Notes: generated from the letters alone by a model not told the origin. 59,038 bases of DNA from Whalleya microplaca (GCA_022497155.1 MU385806.1:1-59038); one strand, 5' to 3'; positions 45,066 through 58,310 are shown, counted from the stretch's first letter. Numbers and translations: made by a program.

Positions 45066-46482
45066 TTAATATGCTGTCACTTTTCAATAATACGAGCGTC
45101 TCAAATTTTCAAGCTGAGTATAAGTATAAGTATGATAGATGAGGAAATTTTACCAGTACTAGTGATATAGTGCACTGGCATTATCAAAATACATCAATTC
45201 GTTCCTCGTCCACATTTCGCTACATAGATCAAGTGTAGCTAAAATAATCTTGAAGACAATGTACTGTCGAAATCGTACTGTCAGATATTCTCTAACAACG
45301 GATCCTATCCTGAAGCTATGCCAAGTAATTTCTAGCATTGAGATACCGGAGTGTGAGCGTGAGATACTTCCTCTAAGAAAATAATATCATTTCAGCCAGT
45401 CTTATCATGACTCCCATTGGGTCAAGTACATGTGATGCAATCCTTCATAGATATAGTTATGACGTCGTAGCCTGTTCATGACTCACGTCATGAAACAGTT
45501 TATGTTATCTAGATTAGAATCATGAGACAACTGGTGATTTGCAAGTTGTGTATACTTGATCGATCAATATTTTCATATGGATGCTCACAAAACAAACTCT
45601 ATCTTAGATTTGGGCTGACTACTAAGTTTATCCTTAAGATATAGTTACCGAACCTTGTTAGGCCTAAGCTACCTAGGCCTTGAAACTTCCAAGAGTAGTA
45701 TCGGTTCTATATATTGAAGTACATTATAGGAATATAGATAAGTGATAATAGTGAGAGCTTGGGATTATGCTTGTACAAGACATTGATATGTGTAACCTCA
45801 ACACTGCTACTCAACAGGTAAGAGCATCTACGCACAACATGGGGTCCGTTCACGATATATCATGAAGTCCCTCAGAATGAGGGAACTTATCGTCCCAAAT
45901 TTCTCGGTAGAAGGCTTTCCAAGTTAAAAAACAATGGCTTACATGCTATCAGATATGTAGTTACAGCATCGCAACAACCAACTATAAATAATTAGCCGAT
46001 AGTTGGGTTGCATTATGAAATCAGGGCTCCGCGGGCTCCGTGCCGCAACTCTTGAAGCGAACCTCGTAAGGATTAACAAACTTACAAGCCACAAGTCAGC
46101 AAGCTGCAGGTCCAGACAAGCTATACTGTGGTCAGCCTCAGCTCGGCCCTCCTATTAGACATAGCCAGCCTGCGATTAGAAGTGGGGTTTCGATGATCTA
46201 CCTACCTCTCCCCTGCGCTCTGCCGAACCGAACACGGAATTAATAAATCCAACGTCTCTTTATGAAGCGGTGAAAGGTTGCGGGGGAATGACTTTGTCTA
46301 CAAATATCTTGCGAAGAGTCTGGTTGTCCCAACTATTTCGAATTATTGAATGTTTTGGATTCCTCGAAGGTCATCCGCGTGGTCTAGGTGTGGCCTGAAT
46401 CCTTTAATTGAGCATACTTTCCCACATCCTCAAGCTATTGATTTCTTTACCTCGTATCAGCTCTGCTCCAAATCTAGCAAAG
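45066..46482. other. Intergenic; promoter region of the C9-methyltransferase gene
   Basis: AT-leaning DNA without a recognisable gene. A possible upstream leader or 5' untranslated region precedes 46483; no distinct promoter element was identified. Confidence 0.45.
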
Positions 46483-48185
46483 ATGAAAGATGCTTCGAGC
46501 TGTCTCGCGGCAGAGGTCGACTTCATCGAGACCCCCAAGCAGGCTCCAAGCACACTCAGCACAGGAGTAGACTGCAACGTTAGAACCACGGCAGTGAGTT
46601 AAGCGAATATTCTTTCAGAAACAGATAGCTCACCCAAGACTAGTACCCTGCTATTCACAATGCACCATTGCCTGCCGATGGTGCCGGAAGCCATCATTTT
46701 TCGAATGTCGCTTTGATAGCCCTAATTGCTGGCGTGCCATATTACTTGTCAGGGAAGGTCGGAGGTGGACTAAAAACAACCATATTTCTTGGCATCTTGA
46801 CATTACTGCCTATCCTTGTGGGGTTTTGGACGGTGATGTCGACTTACAGCCCACGACTGAACGAGAAGGTTGGATTGCCAGGCCGCAAAGTCGAATATTA
46901 CCTGAAATTTAAGCGTGCGGATGATCGGGCGCGGTGGAGTGGGAGGAACAAGATTCCCATGCAAAAGTTCTTCGAGCTGTATTTCAACGGCCACGTCGAC
47001 CTCAATGGTGACACACTCGAAGTCATGGAGTACCGCCACGATTGGGCCACTTTCAATTTTACTCCCGATCTGTTCCGATACATACTCTTCAATTTCGCGT
47101 TTGACGTTATCTTCCATTATCAATCGCAAGATGAGGAGCAGGTTCAGCCTAACTATGATCGTGGAAATGACCATTACTCCTGGTTTCTTGGCCCACGAAT
47201 GATCTACACATCAGGTATTATATCTGATCCATCTCGAGAAGAGTCGCTTGAAGAAATGCAAGACAACAAGATGGCCATAGTCTGCGAAAAGATCGGTCTT
47301 CGGGAAGGCGAGACTCTATTGGATATTGGCTGCGGTTGGGGCACTTTGGCTAAATTCGCAAGTGTCAACTATGGCGCGCGGGTCACTGGTGTCACTCTGG
47401 CTCGCAAGCAAACGGAATGGGGCAACGATGGCTTGAGACAGGCCGGGATCCCAGAAGAGCAGAGCCAGATCCTTTGCAGTGATTACCGGGATATTCCACA
47501 GAAAAAGTTCAACAAGATCACACAGCTGGAAATGGCCGAACACGTTGGTGTGCGGAGACTTACTACTTTCTTCCGACAGTGCTCCGATATGCTCGAGGAT
47601 GACGGGGTTATGTATGTGCAAGTCTCTGGATTGCGTAAATCGTGGCAGTACGAGGACTTCGTTTGGGGGCTCTTTTTGAATAAGTATATCTTTCCGGGTG
47701 CAGACGCATCGACGCCGCTCTCCTATTATGTCAGCTGCTTGGAAAGTGCTGGGTTCGAGATAAAGAGGTGAGTTATAGCCATCCAACAGCTATACCGAAA
47801 ACATCATACTGACAATATCCTGGGGACAGCGTTGATACTGTAGGCGTACACTATTCGGCTACTCTCTGGAGATGGTACCGAAACTGGATTGGAAACTATA
47901 ATAAGATAAAGGCTAGCCACGGAGAACGGTGGTTCAGGGTATGTTTCCAGAAACCATCGTCTATGACAATAAGCTTTTAATTGACAGCGGACTCATCAGA
48001 TCTGGGAACTCTTCCTTGCATATTCCACAATTGCCTCCCGGCAAGGCTCCGCTGCTTGCTTTCAGATTGTTGTTGTGAAGAATATCAATTCCACTCACCG
48101 TATCGACGGCGTTTCTACCCAAGATGGCCTCCTACGTGCTTTATCTAGGAGCAAGGAAGCTGGAAGGTTCAAAACTGTTGGCTGA
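46483..48185 (+). CDS. Sphingolipid C9-methyltransferase, 509 aa
   Basis: Four exons: 46483-46593, 46644-47767, 47830-47938, 48000-48185 (introns 50, 62, 61 bp); 1,530 nt. The first joint gives RTTA-YPAIHNAPLPADGAG, the second EIK-S-VDTVGVHYSATLWRWY, the third WFR-IWELFLAYST; all are family-like. Two N-terminal membrane segments (VALIALIAGVPYYLS and FLGILTLLPILVGFWTVM) precede conserved PGRKVEYYLKFKRADDR and the SAM-binding DIGCGWGTLAKFASVNYGA (from about residue 262), LEMAEHVGVRR and LFLNKYIFPGADASTPL. The enzyme transfers a methyl group from SAM to C9 of the 4,8-sphingadienine base of glucosylceramide in the ER membrane, a fungus-specific step affecting growth and sensitivity to plant defensins (established knowledge). 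Length agrees with known members (about 500-520). Moulds often have two copies; which one this is cannot be told. Confidence 0.95.
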
Positions 48186-49678
48186 AGTCAATTGCAGCGC
48201 ATGGGCTGACATAGGAAGAAGGTGGTGCTGTGTCCTCTTACTGTCAATGCAGAGTGCCTTTAAGGGCAACATCGCATGCATTCATTAGGATGTTCCTAGA
48301 GCACGGCTCATTTCACATTTTCAAACCATGTAGCTTCCGCCACAAGCAGGAGTAAGCTAACGCATCAATTTCAAGTCTTAGATACAAGTGACTATTCCGT
48401 GTCTATATATAAATATACAGAACGCGATACAATATCGCTATGGGGCGATAAGGGCTGCAATAGAAACTTGAGGCCCTCATTTATATATACCATTGGAGCA
48501 TGGTTCATGAGTGTTGGGGGGTGGGAAGCTATGCTATGTGGAAGCATTGAGTCCAAGAGGAATCAAGCAACGGTGTCTTTGTATGTCTACCGTAGCTATG
48601 ATAAGAAGAGCCTCAAGTCACTGCGGGTGGTGTTGTGGGTCAAGAATCGCATGTGATCCACGAGGATTTTAGAGATTACATATATATCATGCACTCCCTG
48701 AAGCCACATACGACATCGCTGAGAGTGAATAACGTGGGGGGTAAAAGGGTTTATAGGGGGTCTATGAGATCCCCCAACTTTAGGAAAGACAGGATCCAGC
48801 TCTCTTCTTTATTAGTTTGTTGTTAGTAACTTATACCTATTGTTTCTGTCACTCTGTATACGCTCGATTACGACATATCACTTGTACCCCCTTTACTGGG
48901 GTGATTGAAGGGTGATACAATTATGTCTCAATACCGACTAGGTATAGAGGGTTCTTTTGTAGCGTAGCCAATAATTCAATTTAAACAATAGCAGTTTCTT
49001 GTATCGACTTAATTATTTAGCTGGCTAACAAATGGGGCCTTGGATCTTCCCCTGTTGCCTGTTAAACGGAGTCTCGAATCTTTATTTTGGTGCCTGTCAA
49101 ATCCTTGATCTGAATAGGCCTCGCCGCCTAATAAAAGATGGACTAACATGGAAATTTACCAAGAGAGGCATAGGCATGGTAGATTCAGTCCCTAGATGAG
49201 GAGTGGTAGTACAGATTTAAGGGTGCCCAACAGCTTACTACTAAGTGATCACCACAATAGATGACTCTCGGAAGTATGGATAACCTAATGAGAGTAATTG
49301 GTAGGTTGAATGCAAAGAAGTATAACATACTCAACTTGACACAAATCAAGTCAAGTCTTTTAACAGTTTGAATTTGTTCAACAGGCTGTTGTTCTCTCAG
49401 ACCATTTCACACATAGACAAGTAGATGTTTGTTCCCGTATACTGTGAAACCTCAAAGTCTAAACAGGAGATTTTTCAAACTTAGCGTGAAGATAAGATCG
49501 CTCCTTAGATGACACCCCTGCTGAAAGATCCTTTGGATCTCGATTATGCAAACTTCCGGGTCCCAGCCATGTCAGCCGGTATGTAGATACCCGCGATGGA
49601 TCTTACGGAACTTGCCATGACAGTCAAGCTAGTGACAGCCAGGCTGATGCCTTCGTATCGGCCTAGCCATGATGCGTC
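48186..49678. other. Intergenic, nothing recognised
   Basis: 3' flank of the methyltransferase gene and upstream region of the P450 gene. Short open frames (for example 48399-48656) have no motif. Confidence 0.45.
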
Positions 49679-49686
49679 TATATAAA
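49679..49686 (+). promoter_or_regulatory. Possible TATA box of the P450 gene
   Basis: TATATAAA lies 108 bp before the ATG at 49794, in a region otherwise poor in such words. Position and sequence fit a core promoter; there is no other evidence. Confidence 0.4.
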
Positions 49687-49793
49687 GGACGAACCTTTCA
49701 ACCAAGCAGGCTCTATTCTCAAGAGCTTGCCATGAAAAAATTACGACCCTGTTCGAAGTTATATACAAGATATCCACTGACTACACCAAGGCC

Positions 49794-51648
49794 ATGAATA
49801 CTTCAGTCTCAAGTTCTCCACCCCCTGACCAACCTAAACCGTTAAGCGATACTCCGGACGAGATATGGCCGGGCGCAGGCCAATGGTGCGTGATCATCCT
49901 AACTATCATCTTTGCGGACAAAGTGGCTAAAGCATTAATTCGTGACTACAATTTCCGCTGCTTCTCGAAGGCCGCCGGCTGTCTGCCGGTGCCAATAGCA
50001 GCCAACCCATTCCCTCTGCCGTGGAGCATAGGGCGCAAGTACGAAGTGTACAAGGCTAGTCTGAGAGGCGACCTCTTCGAAGACCATTTTCACCGGAAGT
50101 ACTCCAAGCATGGCAATACACATGCGATTGTATCCCCTATCACAAAACGATTGAAGGGGATCAACACAGTGGAGCCGGCCAATTTCCAGACGGTTCTGGC
50201 GACACGCTTCCACGATTATAAACGGCCTGAGTGGAGGGCATTGGCAGCACAGCCGATGCTGCTGCCTGGTCTGTTCACGACAGACGGGTATGTACCACCA
50301 AACAGCATGGAACGTATGTTATTGTGACACTGATTGCTGACAGACCGGTCTGGGCCCACTGGAGGGCTATGGTGAAGCCTCAATTTACGCGCAGGAAGTT
50401 TGATAGAAATGTCGCAAATAGTGATAGGCATATGAACCTCTTGTTTAGGGCACTTGGGGAACCAGGCGCAGATGGCTGGACACATGATGTAGATCTCATG
50501 GTGAGCATTCCAGCCCGTGCGGGAAAAAGAAAGTCCTAACCGTATCTGACAGGACCATATGTACCGTCTCACTATGGACACGGCTACACAGTTCCTTTTT
50601 GGTGTCTCTGCTGAGACACAGACTGCTGCATTAGTGCGTGCGGGGAAGATCCCAGCAAACACGCATGTCAAGTCGCTCTTGGATGGGTTTGACGAGAAGT
50701 TTCTCGAGGCGGGAAGCTATGTTGGTCATCGAATCAAGCTTTCTAATATGTACTGGGCGTACGACGGTATCGAGTTTCGCAGAGCCTGCCGTGAGTTGTA
50801 CAAGATGGTGAGCGCTTATATCGCTGATATCCGGGAACGGTGTGCGACGCGCAACTGTGACACAAAAGGGGGTGATGATAGCCATGAAAACGTTATCGAA
50901 GCAATGGAGGCCAATGGCGCCTCCCAGGAAGACATGGTACAACAGACCATGCACCTCCTCGTTGCGGGCATGGACACCTCCGCAGGCGCCCTTGGCTGGA
51001 CGTTCAGCATGTTAGCCGCTCACCCAGATGTGTACGCGAAGCTTCGCCAAGCAATCATTGCCAAATTCGGTACTGAGAGGAATCGACTTGAGCTATTCAC
51101 ACTCGAGACACTCAAAAGCTGCGATTATCTCCAGTGGGTTATCCAGGAGACCCTGAGACTGTTTCCTGCCGGCCCAATCAACGTCCGCGTGGCAATCAGG
51201 GACACCGTGCTCCCCGTTGGCGGCGGCCCAGACGGCAAGGGTCCCGTTGCCGTTCGGAAGGGGGCTAGAGTACAGCTTGGGACGTACTACACGCATCGGA
51301 GAAGGGATCTCTGGGGAGATGATGCTAACGAATTTCGACCGGAACGTTGGAGGGGGCGCCGAAAGGGATGGGACTGGACACCTTTCAGTGGCGGGCCCCA
51401 AATCTGCATCGGCCGTAAGTAGAAATTCCGAAGTCCGATATCTTTGGAATGTAGAGCTAACATACTGTCTTACAGAGGGCTACTCGATGACGCAGGTCTC
51501 GTATGCAATCGCTAGGATTGTCATGCATTTTGACAAGATGGAACCTTCACCGGGGAGCAACAACGCAAAGAAAACATGGATGACCGTGTTGACTCCAGGG
51601 GACGGAGTTATAGTCCGGATGCACATAGCACCCGATGCTATAGTATAA
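49794..51648 (+). CDS. Cytochrome P450, CYP52-like, 561 aa
   Basis: Four exons: 49794-50287, 50344-50500, 50553-51414, 51476-51648 (introns 56, 52, 61 bp); 1,686 nt. One N-terminal membrane anchor (about residues 31-45, WCVIILTIIFADKVAK), the helix C motif WAHWRAMVKPQF, I-helix AGMDTS (A355-S360), ExxR at Glu416-Arg419 (ETLRLFPAGP), FRPERW, and the heme loop FSGGPQICIG with Cys502. The last intron splits the codon right after the heme Cys-Ile-Gly. All catalytic landmarks are intact, so it should be an ER-bound monooxygenase. The order and spacing resemble the CYP52 group (fatty-acid and alkane hydroxylases) and relatives; CYP family assignment needs alignment. It is convergent with the phytase-like gene, 83 bp apart. 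Confidence 0.94.
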
Positions 51649-51731
51649 GAGTATGAAATAATAGTTCGTACATGTCATATTGGCGACTGAAACCAAGTCA
51701 AATACTCTGGTAGCAGTTCTCTTATCTGACC

Positions 51732-53785
51732 CTAATTTGGTATCCAGACTTTAAAGACTAAGGCCTGGCTGTCGAGATTGTAGCCGCTATCATCTACATA
51801 GTGGAATTTGCCGTCATTCATGAAGCCGTTCTGGGTGACGAAGTCGTTGTCGCTTAGGCTGAAGACGTAGTATTCGCCATTGGGAGACTCAGGATTGACC
51901 GGAACCACACCAAGAGATTCCCACTTCTCATTCTGGATCAAGTTAGTATACGCAATTCTATGTTCATTTAAGGAACACAATAAAGCTTAAACCCAACGTG
52001 AGTGGGGATACTTACAAGCAAATACTGATCCTGGTTGCCACCGTTATGCATCCCAAAGCGTCCAAGTTGTGAGTTTACATTGAAGTCCAAGAAGCCACAA
52101 TACGTAGCAGGAGTGATACTTTTCTTCAAGACGCCATCCGAACTAGCAATGGAGCATTTAGTGCAATCGTACTTGCCTGCAGCTTTGATGTCTGTCGCAC
52201 CGGAGATGTCGAAGACGTCGATCTGGCGGTAGACGGAGAGCGAGTTCTCGACACCGTGGCCGGCATCCGAGTCACGGGATAGAATGAGGAACTGGCCATT
52301 CTCCAACGCAACAATTTCGGATTGGGCGGCGACCTTAGGATTCTTGGATTTCTTGGCTGTCGGGTCATTGTACAGCGGCAGAGGAACAACCCATTCACCC
52401 GCGTAGGCTGGATTAAGCCGGTTGGAGATGTCATATTTGACGAGGCGTGTGTAACGTTGGGTTTGCTTATTAAGGCCCTGGAATCTTTTGGTTAGTGTTT
52501 TGAACAAGTGCATATTTAGCAGGTTGCATAGAACGGACGACGATACCGAGCTATGTCTATTCGGGTATACGGTCTGTCACTTACACCTTCTTGTACGGTC
52601 GCAGCTTGTAAGAGTACCCACAATGACTTACCATCCGCAGAGACACTTAACCCCTCGAAACCTAGAAGACGGTAAGCCTGAGTACGTTTGTTATGCGCGG
52701 TGTATGTCTTTAGAATGATGGCAAGTCATACCGTGATTATTGTCCCGGCCAGTATCGGGGTCCTCAGGTGATACATCACTACCTTTGCCATTATCTATAT
52801 AATGCGGTGGGCTATTGGAACAGAACGAGGTCGTATCATTACGGGTTGGCACGATTGCATCATTGGGCCGGATAGCACTGAGCATCTTGCCATCCGCACC
52901 GAAGAGATCTGCCATGCATTAGTAAAGTCTCCTTTCATTTGCAAAGATCTAGTGGGTAGGCTTACAGATGTAAGGGCCATACTCGTCAGATACCCAGAAC
53001 GTCCCGTCATCATTTACGTAGAGACCTTCAGCGTCTACTACAACGCGCTTGCCTCCGGTGCCATTCCCACCAAAGCCATCTCCGGTGTAGGTGGCAACGG
53101 GTAGACCGGGGAAGCCGGGGAAAGATAAATTCCCGATAGGATCGGCATCAAGACCCGAGCAAGGAGTGCCGTCGGGTCCCGAGAACTTAACCGAGTCAAG
53201 GTAATTGAGGAATAGATTGGGTCCAGACGGGTTGTCCACGGTCGCATTGGGCGCGGGTGTGAAGACGACATTGAATTTGTGGACTCGGGGATTGAAATTA
53301 AGCGTCCCCTGAGTGTTCCTTATGAAAACCGTCAGCTCTGTATGTTGAACCTACGCATTTAGATTATGACGTGATTGCAAAAATATATCTGAGAGGGTGT
53401 CACTAAAGTGCCAGAAGACCAGTTATGACATTGATTTGGACTTCATTTTCCTTTGAAGCAGACATGACCATTGTGTAAACCTTGAAAGTACTCACCAACC
53501 ACGGTCAGGTAACGACCAGAGTACACCCGAGTAGCTCCCGTTATCAAGCTTCTTCCAGGCGGCCCGGTCTAAATGTAATGAAGAACCTAAGCCACCAAGG
53601 GTGTCACCGAACTTATCAATGGCATCCGAGACGACATATCCGTACCCAGAAAGTTCCTCGTACACATAGCTCTCGCCAATACAAGTAGTGCTATTCACGC
53701 TGGCCGAAGTGCTATGCTCTCGGGCTCGCGCAGAAACCCCTATGGCGCTCGTAGCTAAGACCGTTGTTAGAAGGAGTTTGAGCAT
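51732..53785 (-). CDS. Secreted esterase-like-phytase-domain protein, 519 aa
   Basis: Six exons: 53785-53496, 53318-52966, 52908-52732, 52661-52585, 52477-52016, 51932-51732 (introns 177, 57, 70, 107, 83 bp); 1,560 nt. Signal peptide MLKLLLTTVLATSAIGVSA. The body follows the fungal family with the esterase-like activity of phytase domain: SDAIDKFGDTLGGLGSSLHL, WSLPDRGWNTQGTLNFNPRV, DAEGLYVNDDGTFWVSDEYG, PYIYLFGADGKMLSAIRPND, GFEGLSVSADGKSLWVLLQA, RYTRLVKYDI, LSRDSDAGHG. It is a beta-propeller-like secreted protein with Asp/Glu residues that may hold Ca2+; despite the domain name, phytase activity is not established for most fungal members. Several N-x-S/T sites suggest glycosylation. All joints keep frame, so the gene looks intact. 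Confidence 0.88.
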
Positions 53786-54413
53786 ACTGAGAGATTGAAA
53801 CAGTAAGAGCTGTAGACAAAGCGAGACGATGCATAGGCGGCATTTTCCTTACATTTTATAAGAGAACTGAGATGGGGCCCATTTTCTATTTAAAGATAAC
53901 CTAGAACTAGATCTTAAAGTTGAGTCCCTGTTTTGAGTAGGATTCGTACAAGTGAAGGCCTAGAGATTGCTGGAGCTATGATGCAGGATCGATTGTTCGC
54001 ATGTGAAGATCTAGCAAATCACTCAGCTAGGAAGGCTTCAGCTCTTAACTAGTGTGAAAGTCTCAACTCCACATCAAGTATGATATTGCTGAGGTAGGCA
54101 GGTAGCAATATCAGCACGCGTGGATTATTTCTGTCCGGCTCGGGAAAATCGACTTGAAAGAGCACGTTCCTTGTGGAGCGTATTCTATTCGCTGAGCTCC
54201 TAATTGAGGTTGAAGCTACCGGGCGTAAGGTCGTCTGGCTTCATACCTATTTCCGGAGAAGATTCAGGAACGCTTTGAAAAACATGCTGTTTTAATCAAT
54301 GCCTTTGGACTCGGTCACGCACGTGTCTAATCAGTCGCTCCAGCTGAGATGAGAAACTCTTCCTTTACGTACTTGGTTCCAGGTCTTGTCTACTGTGGGT
54401 GTCCTAGAGATGT
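53786..54413. other. Intergenic, promoter side of the phytase-like gene
   Basis: Contains the upstream region of the minus-strand phytase-like gene. No other feature recognised. Confidence 0.45.
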
Positions 54414-54607
54414 CTAGTTTAGTGGCTCATCATCAGTAAGGGGGATGCCAAGCATATCATAAAAATGGCCATAGGTGGGGTCTTAATATGGAAATGGTGG
54501 GCGAAGAGCGTGTGCTGGAATGCATTATAATGTTGCATGGTCAATTGTGCATCTACAATGTCCCTTCTAATACCTAGCATCAAGATTGTGACGACTTCCG
54601 GGTTGTC
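54414..54607 (-). pseudogene. Short decayed coding fragment, unknown family
   Basis: The minus strand reads DNPEVVTILMLGIRRDIVDA, QLTMQHYNAFQHTLFAHHFH, then with a one-base shift DPTYGHFYDMLGIPLTDDEP LN-stop (TAG 54414-54416). Composition and clean ending look like a real C-terminus whose upstream part is gone. No family was recognised. Confidence 0.45.
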
Positions 54608-54692
54608 AGTTCAGCTATAATTTGCGCGGATGTGTCAAACTTTACCTAAATCTAATCTTGGGTATGCCATGAGCTAGTTTTGACACTTTAGT

Positions 54693-55931
54693 CTAGCGCT
54701 TCCACGCTACATTGTGTAGCCACTCGCCGATGACCTTTTGATACGCTATAGTCTTTAGCTCTGCATCTTCGAACGACTCCTTTCCGTGCCAGTTCACCGG
54801 TATGTGATCAAAGCCATGAATCTGGTCGGGCACTAGCAGCCAGCGCACGCTCCCCTTCTTGTCTTCGTCGAGATGCTCGAACGCGAATTGCTCGTCATTG
54901 AGTATTAGACCACCCTTCTCCGGATGTGTCTTCTGCTGTCCGACAAAGTCCATGAACCCGGGAATCGGTCTTCCGGCCACCTTGCTCGCCATGCGCCAGG
55001 TCTCGTGCGCGAGTTGATCGAGTTCCGCCGCAACGAAGAATAAATGCGCGGGCAGATTTTCTCGATGAGCGTAGAAGGGTGACAGTAGAGGGTCCTCGAG
55101 GCTTTGACCTGGGTCAATATAGCACCAGTTGAAGACGGGCGAAAACCTCGCGAGGAAATCGGTCGGACTGGCGCGCATTCCCGGGCCCAAGTCAGGTTTA
55201 TAATACCGCAACTTGACCTTCTCCTCAATTGGCACGGTGAAGTCTACGACGGCATAAATGGGCAGCGCGGCAGATGGCCTGACTTTCTCGCGAATTGAAG
55301 CTAATTGGCTTACACTAAGCGTCAGGTTCCCGCCCGCGGAGAACCCTCCTAGGGCAATGCGACTCTTATCTATTGGCAGGCTCTCGTCGTCGTATACGGC
55401 CAGGATCAGAGCTTCGAGATCGTATATGGCGGTCGGAAAAGGGTAGGCAGGCGCTTTGCGGTAGTTCAATGCGATCACGAGGATATTGTGCGTAGTCGCG
55501 AAGCGCGCGTTCCACTCATCGTCGTCATTTGGTGTACCGACGCTAAATCCGCCACCATGAATACTAAAGAAGATAGGCAGGGTTTGAGGAGAGGTCTGGT
55601 CATAGGACTTGGGGAAGAAAATCCTGTGATACAGACTTTGTTAGGGCCGGACAGAATCATAGGGGGTCTCGCGAGTAATGAACGCGATGTAGGTGTAGTA
55701 CCTGATAGGTAAGGAAGGCCGACATTCGTAGGTCTTCACGATGCTCGGCGCGAAGTCTGGAGGATAGAACCAGCTATACCAATCCTTAACCCACGCGGAT
55801 GGCGCGCGGAAAATCTGCACTGAATTGATAATGGTCCCATTTGTCAGCCGCGATAGAATCGGCAGACGCGGCTGAGTCCTCGTGAGCACACCAGGCTGTC
55901 CCTCGGGCTGGGTAGTGGTGTCAGTCGCCAT
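54693..55931 (-). CDS. Alpha/beta hydrolase of the HSL/steryl-acetyl-hydrolase type, 386 aa
   Basis: Exons 55931-55702 and 55623-54693 around a 78-bp intron (SLPIR restored through an AG|G codon); 1,161 nt. Motifs in order: HGGGFSVG (oxyanion hole, about residue 99), ALNYRKAP, GGFSAGGN with nucleophile Ser172, ELDQLAHE, and DQIHGFDH supplying the His. The residues between match fungal alpha/beta hydrolase-3 proteins acting on acylated small molecules. There is no signal peptide, so it is probably cytosolic. A FWYP-type region near residues 50-60 (WVKDWYSWFYPPDF) is membrane-seeking. Esterase activity is well supported, substrate not. Confidence 0.92.
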
Positions 55932-56690
55932 AGGTGATCACTGTCTCGCTCGTGGAGGGCCGAATGTTAGGTGTCTCAGCTCGAGTGTCGACTAATCATC
56001 ACTTTATAGGATTTGGTTTATACTTGGAAAGGAAGGTCGGTAAAGAGATTGACCAGATATCCATGTTTGACGAGGCTATACGCAGTCACCCGTTGAACCT
56101 GATTGACTATGTAATGTAGTTAGAGGGCAGGGTTTGTAACGACTATACATGTACGCGTACGAGTACAGCGCATGATTATGCGTAAGGTGATGCCTGACAG
56201 CACGCCAGCACGCCAGCATGCCGAGGCCCTTGGGTAGCCTACAGTCGCTCCGATCATCCCAAGTTAGGTTAGTTTCTTGGCGAGATTTACTGTGTGCTAT
56301 CATGCTTGGTGGGGGATGTGGGGAGATATGAATGCCCTATGCTACCATCGTGAGGGCTTCCAAGACGCTTGGAGTAACTAGAAACTATCTACGTAGTAGT
56401 TGTGTCTCAGCCATCTTCTACTTGGTATGCCTATTTCGCATCCTCATGCCCAGAGGAGAGGCAGATTAGCCACAACATGTACACAATAACCAGAATATAT
56501 GCGATATAAATCAGCCTCATACGTGTCTTCATATCTTCAGAATCATTATTTTCCCATCAGTATTTCATTAACTGCATCGCTATCTCAGTCTGGGTTGTTA
56601 ACGGAGCATCTGTTCATGCACGGCACAGGGCAGATTTTGACCTTTGCGTAATATACTGGCTACTTCGCTGCTCCACTAATTTTGTACAGT
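55932..56690. other. Intergenic before the AT-rich flank
   Basis: Promoter side of the minus-strand hydrolase gene, then unremarkable DNA grading into the AT-rich block. A CAGCACGCCAGCACGCCAGC repeat is at about 56197-56216. Confidence 0.45.
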
Positions 56691-58310
56691 AATTAAAAGC
56701 CGGAAGCCCCGATTGGCTAGGTAATCGCCTTTCCGCGCTTATATTTATTAGTATAACTGGAAATAATACTATTTATATAATACGGGAGCGTTTAAGGCAT
56801 TTAAATTATCTAATATAGTAAGTAGTTAGGCTGTTTAGTTATTTCCTGCTTATTATTATTAGATTAAAGCTGTTAAGCTAGTAAATTATATATATAATTA
56901 TATATATTATAGTAATTCGGCTATATATAATATTTAATTACTAATTTTATTATATATATATATATATATATAATTATATATATTAATCTAGTAATTAAGT
57001 TATAAATAGCTATCGGAATTTATATATATAATTATATATATATATATAATATTAAAGTAATAAAATAAAATATAAATGTAATTATATATTTATTAGGCTT
57101 AAACTTGCTAATTATAACCTTTTTAAACTAACTTTATTGCCGCTATCACCACTATTATTACCACTATTACTATTACTATTACTATCACTATTATTATTAT
57201 TATTATAGCTGTTGTCGCCGACCCTTATAATATTTCCTTTTCGGAGGATAATATTTTATATTCCCGTTATCGCGAATGCTAACGCTACGTAGCTTTTTAT
57301 ACATATTTATAAACTTATATCGAGTAATTAAATATATCCGGATATAATTAACTATATTATAAGCTGTTAAATAGTATAAAAAGCTGTTTTAGCAGCTTAT
57401 TTATGCCTTATTTCCCGCCCCCGTTTAAATTATAGCTTTATTATAAGGTTATTAAATTTAATTACTAGTAACTTTTTAATTATAAATTTAAAATAATCAG
57501 CTAATTTTTGCCCTTTCGCTATTATTAAAGGCCGCGTTAATTATAAATATAATAAGCCGCTTTAATTATATTATATATATTGACTAAAAGTTTATAAGAA
57601 AATATTTTAGCTATATATGTTTAGGCTTACGGCCCGGTACGGCGGGGCGACGCCTAATATAATAACTGTATCGAAAAAAAAGGTTTTTAAGCTTTTTATA
57701 TATATAAGCTGGCTTTTTTTAATTGCCAGACCGATATATTAAGTAGTATTTATGTCTATTATTATTATAATAAACAAAAAAATACCTGCTTTTTATTAAC
57801 GTATATATATAGCTACTAGAATTTATAAAACTTAAATATAAAGTTAATAATAAATAGTTGCTATCTCTCGATATATTGCCGCTCCTACGCCTATTATAAT
57901 AATAATAAGTTAAGCACTTTTATAATAGTAGTAGCATTAATATTATTGCCGCTTATTATACCTTTTAATTTTGCCGGCTTAAAATTAGTGGTATATTATA
58001 AGTCTTTATCCGAAGCTAAGCGGGCCGGCGCTTATATTAATTTAAAAGTTCGGTTAGCCGCTTTTATAAAGGCGGAAGCAGAAGCGGAAAAAGAAAAAAA
58101 GGGAGAGAAAAAAAAAGAAGAAAACTTACGGTTTTAGCCGTTTAAAAAAATTTTAAATAATGAGGAAAAAAACAACGATAATAATAATAATGATAATATT
58201 TTAGGGGAGTTATTAGCCGGGCTAGCCGAGTGAATATAAATTTATTTTATATATAGCTTATATATTTTTAATGTAATATATTTTATATATATAATTATAT
58301 ATATAAAATT
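56690..58310. repeat. AT-rich, RIP-like repeat relic with microsatellites
   Basis: A sharp change from about 48% GC to very AT-rich DNA occurs near 56,690-56,750. It contains (TA)n runs (56890-57050) and a (TAT/TAC/CAC)n stretch (57140-57210). A GC-richer island at 57620-57665 stands out. One Lys/Glu-rich open frame (57946-58137, plus: SEAKRAGAY ... EAEAEKEKKGEKKKEE) could be the C-terminus of a decayed transposase, but this is weak. As at the left end, RIP is the likely cause. Confidence 0.72.
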
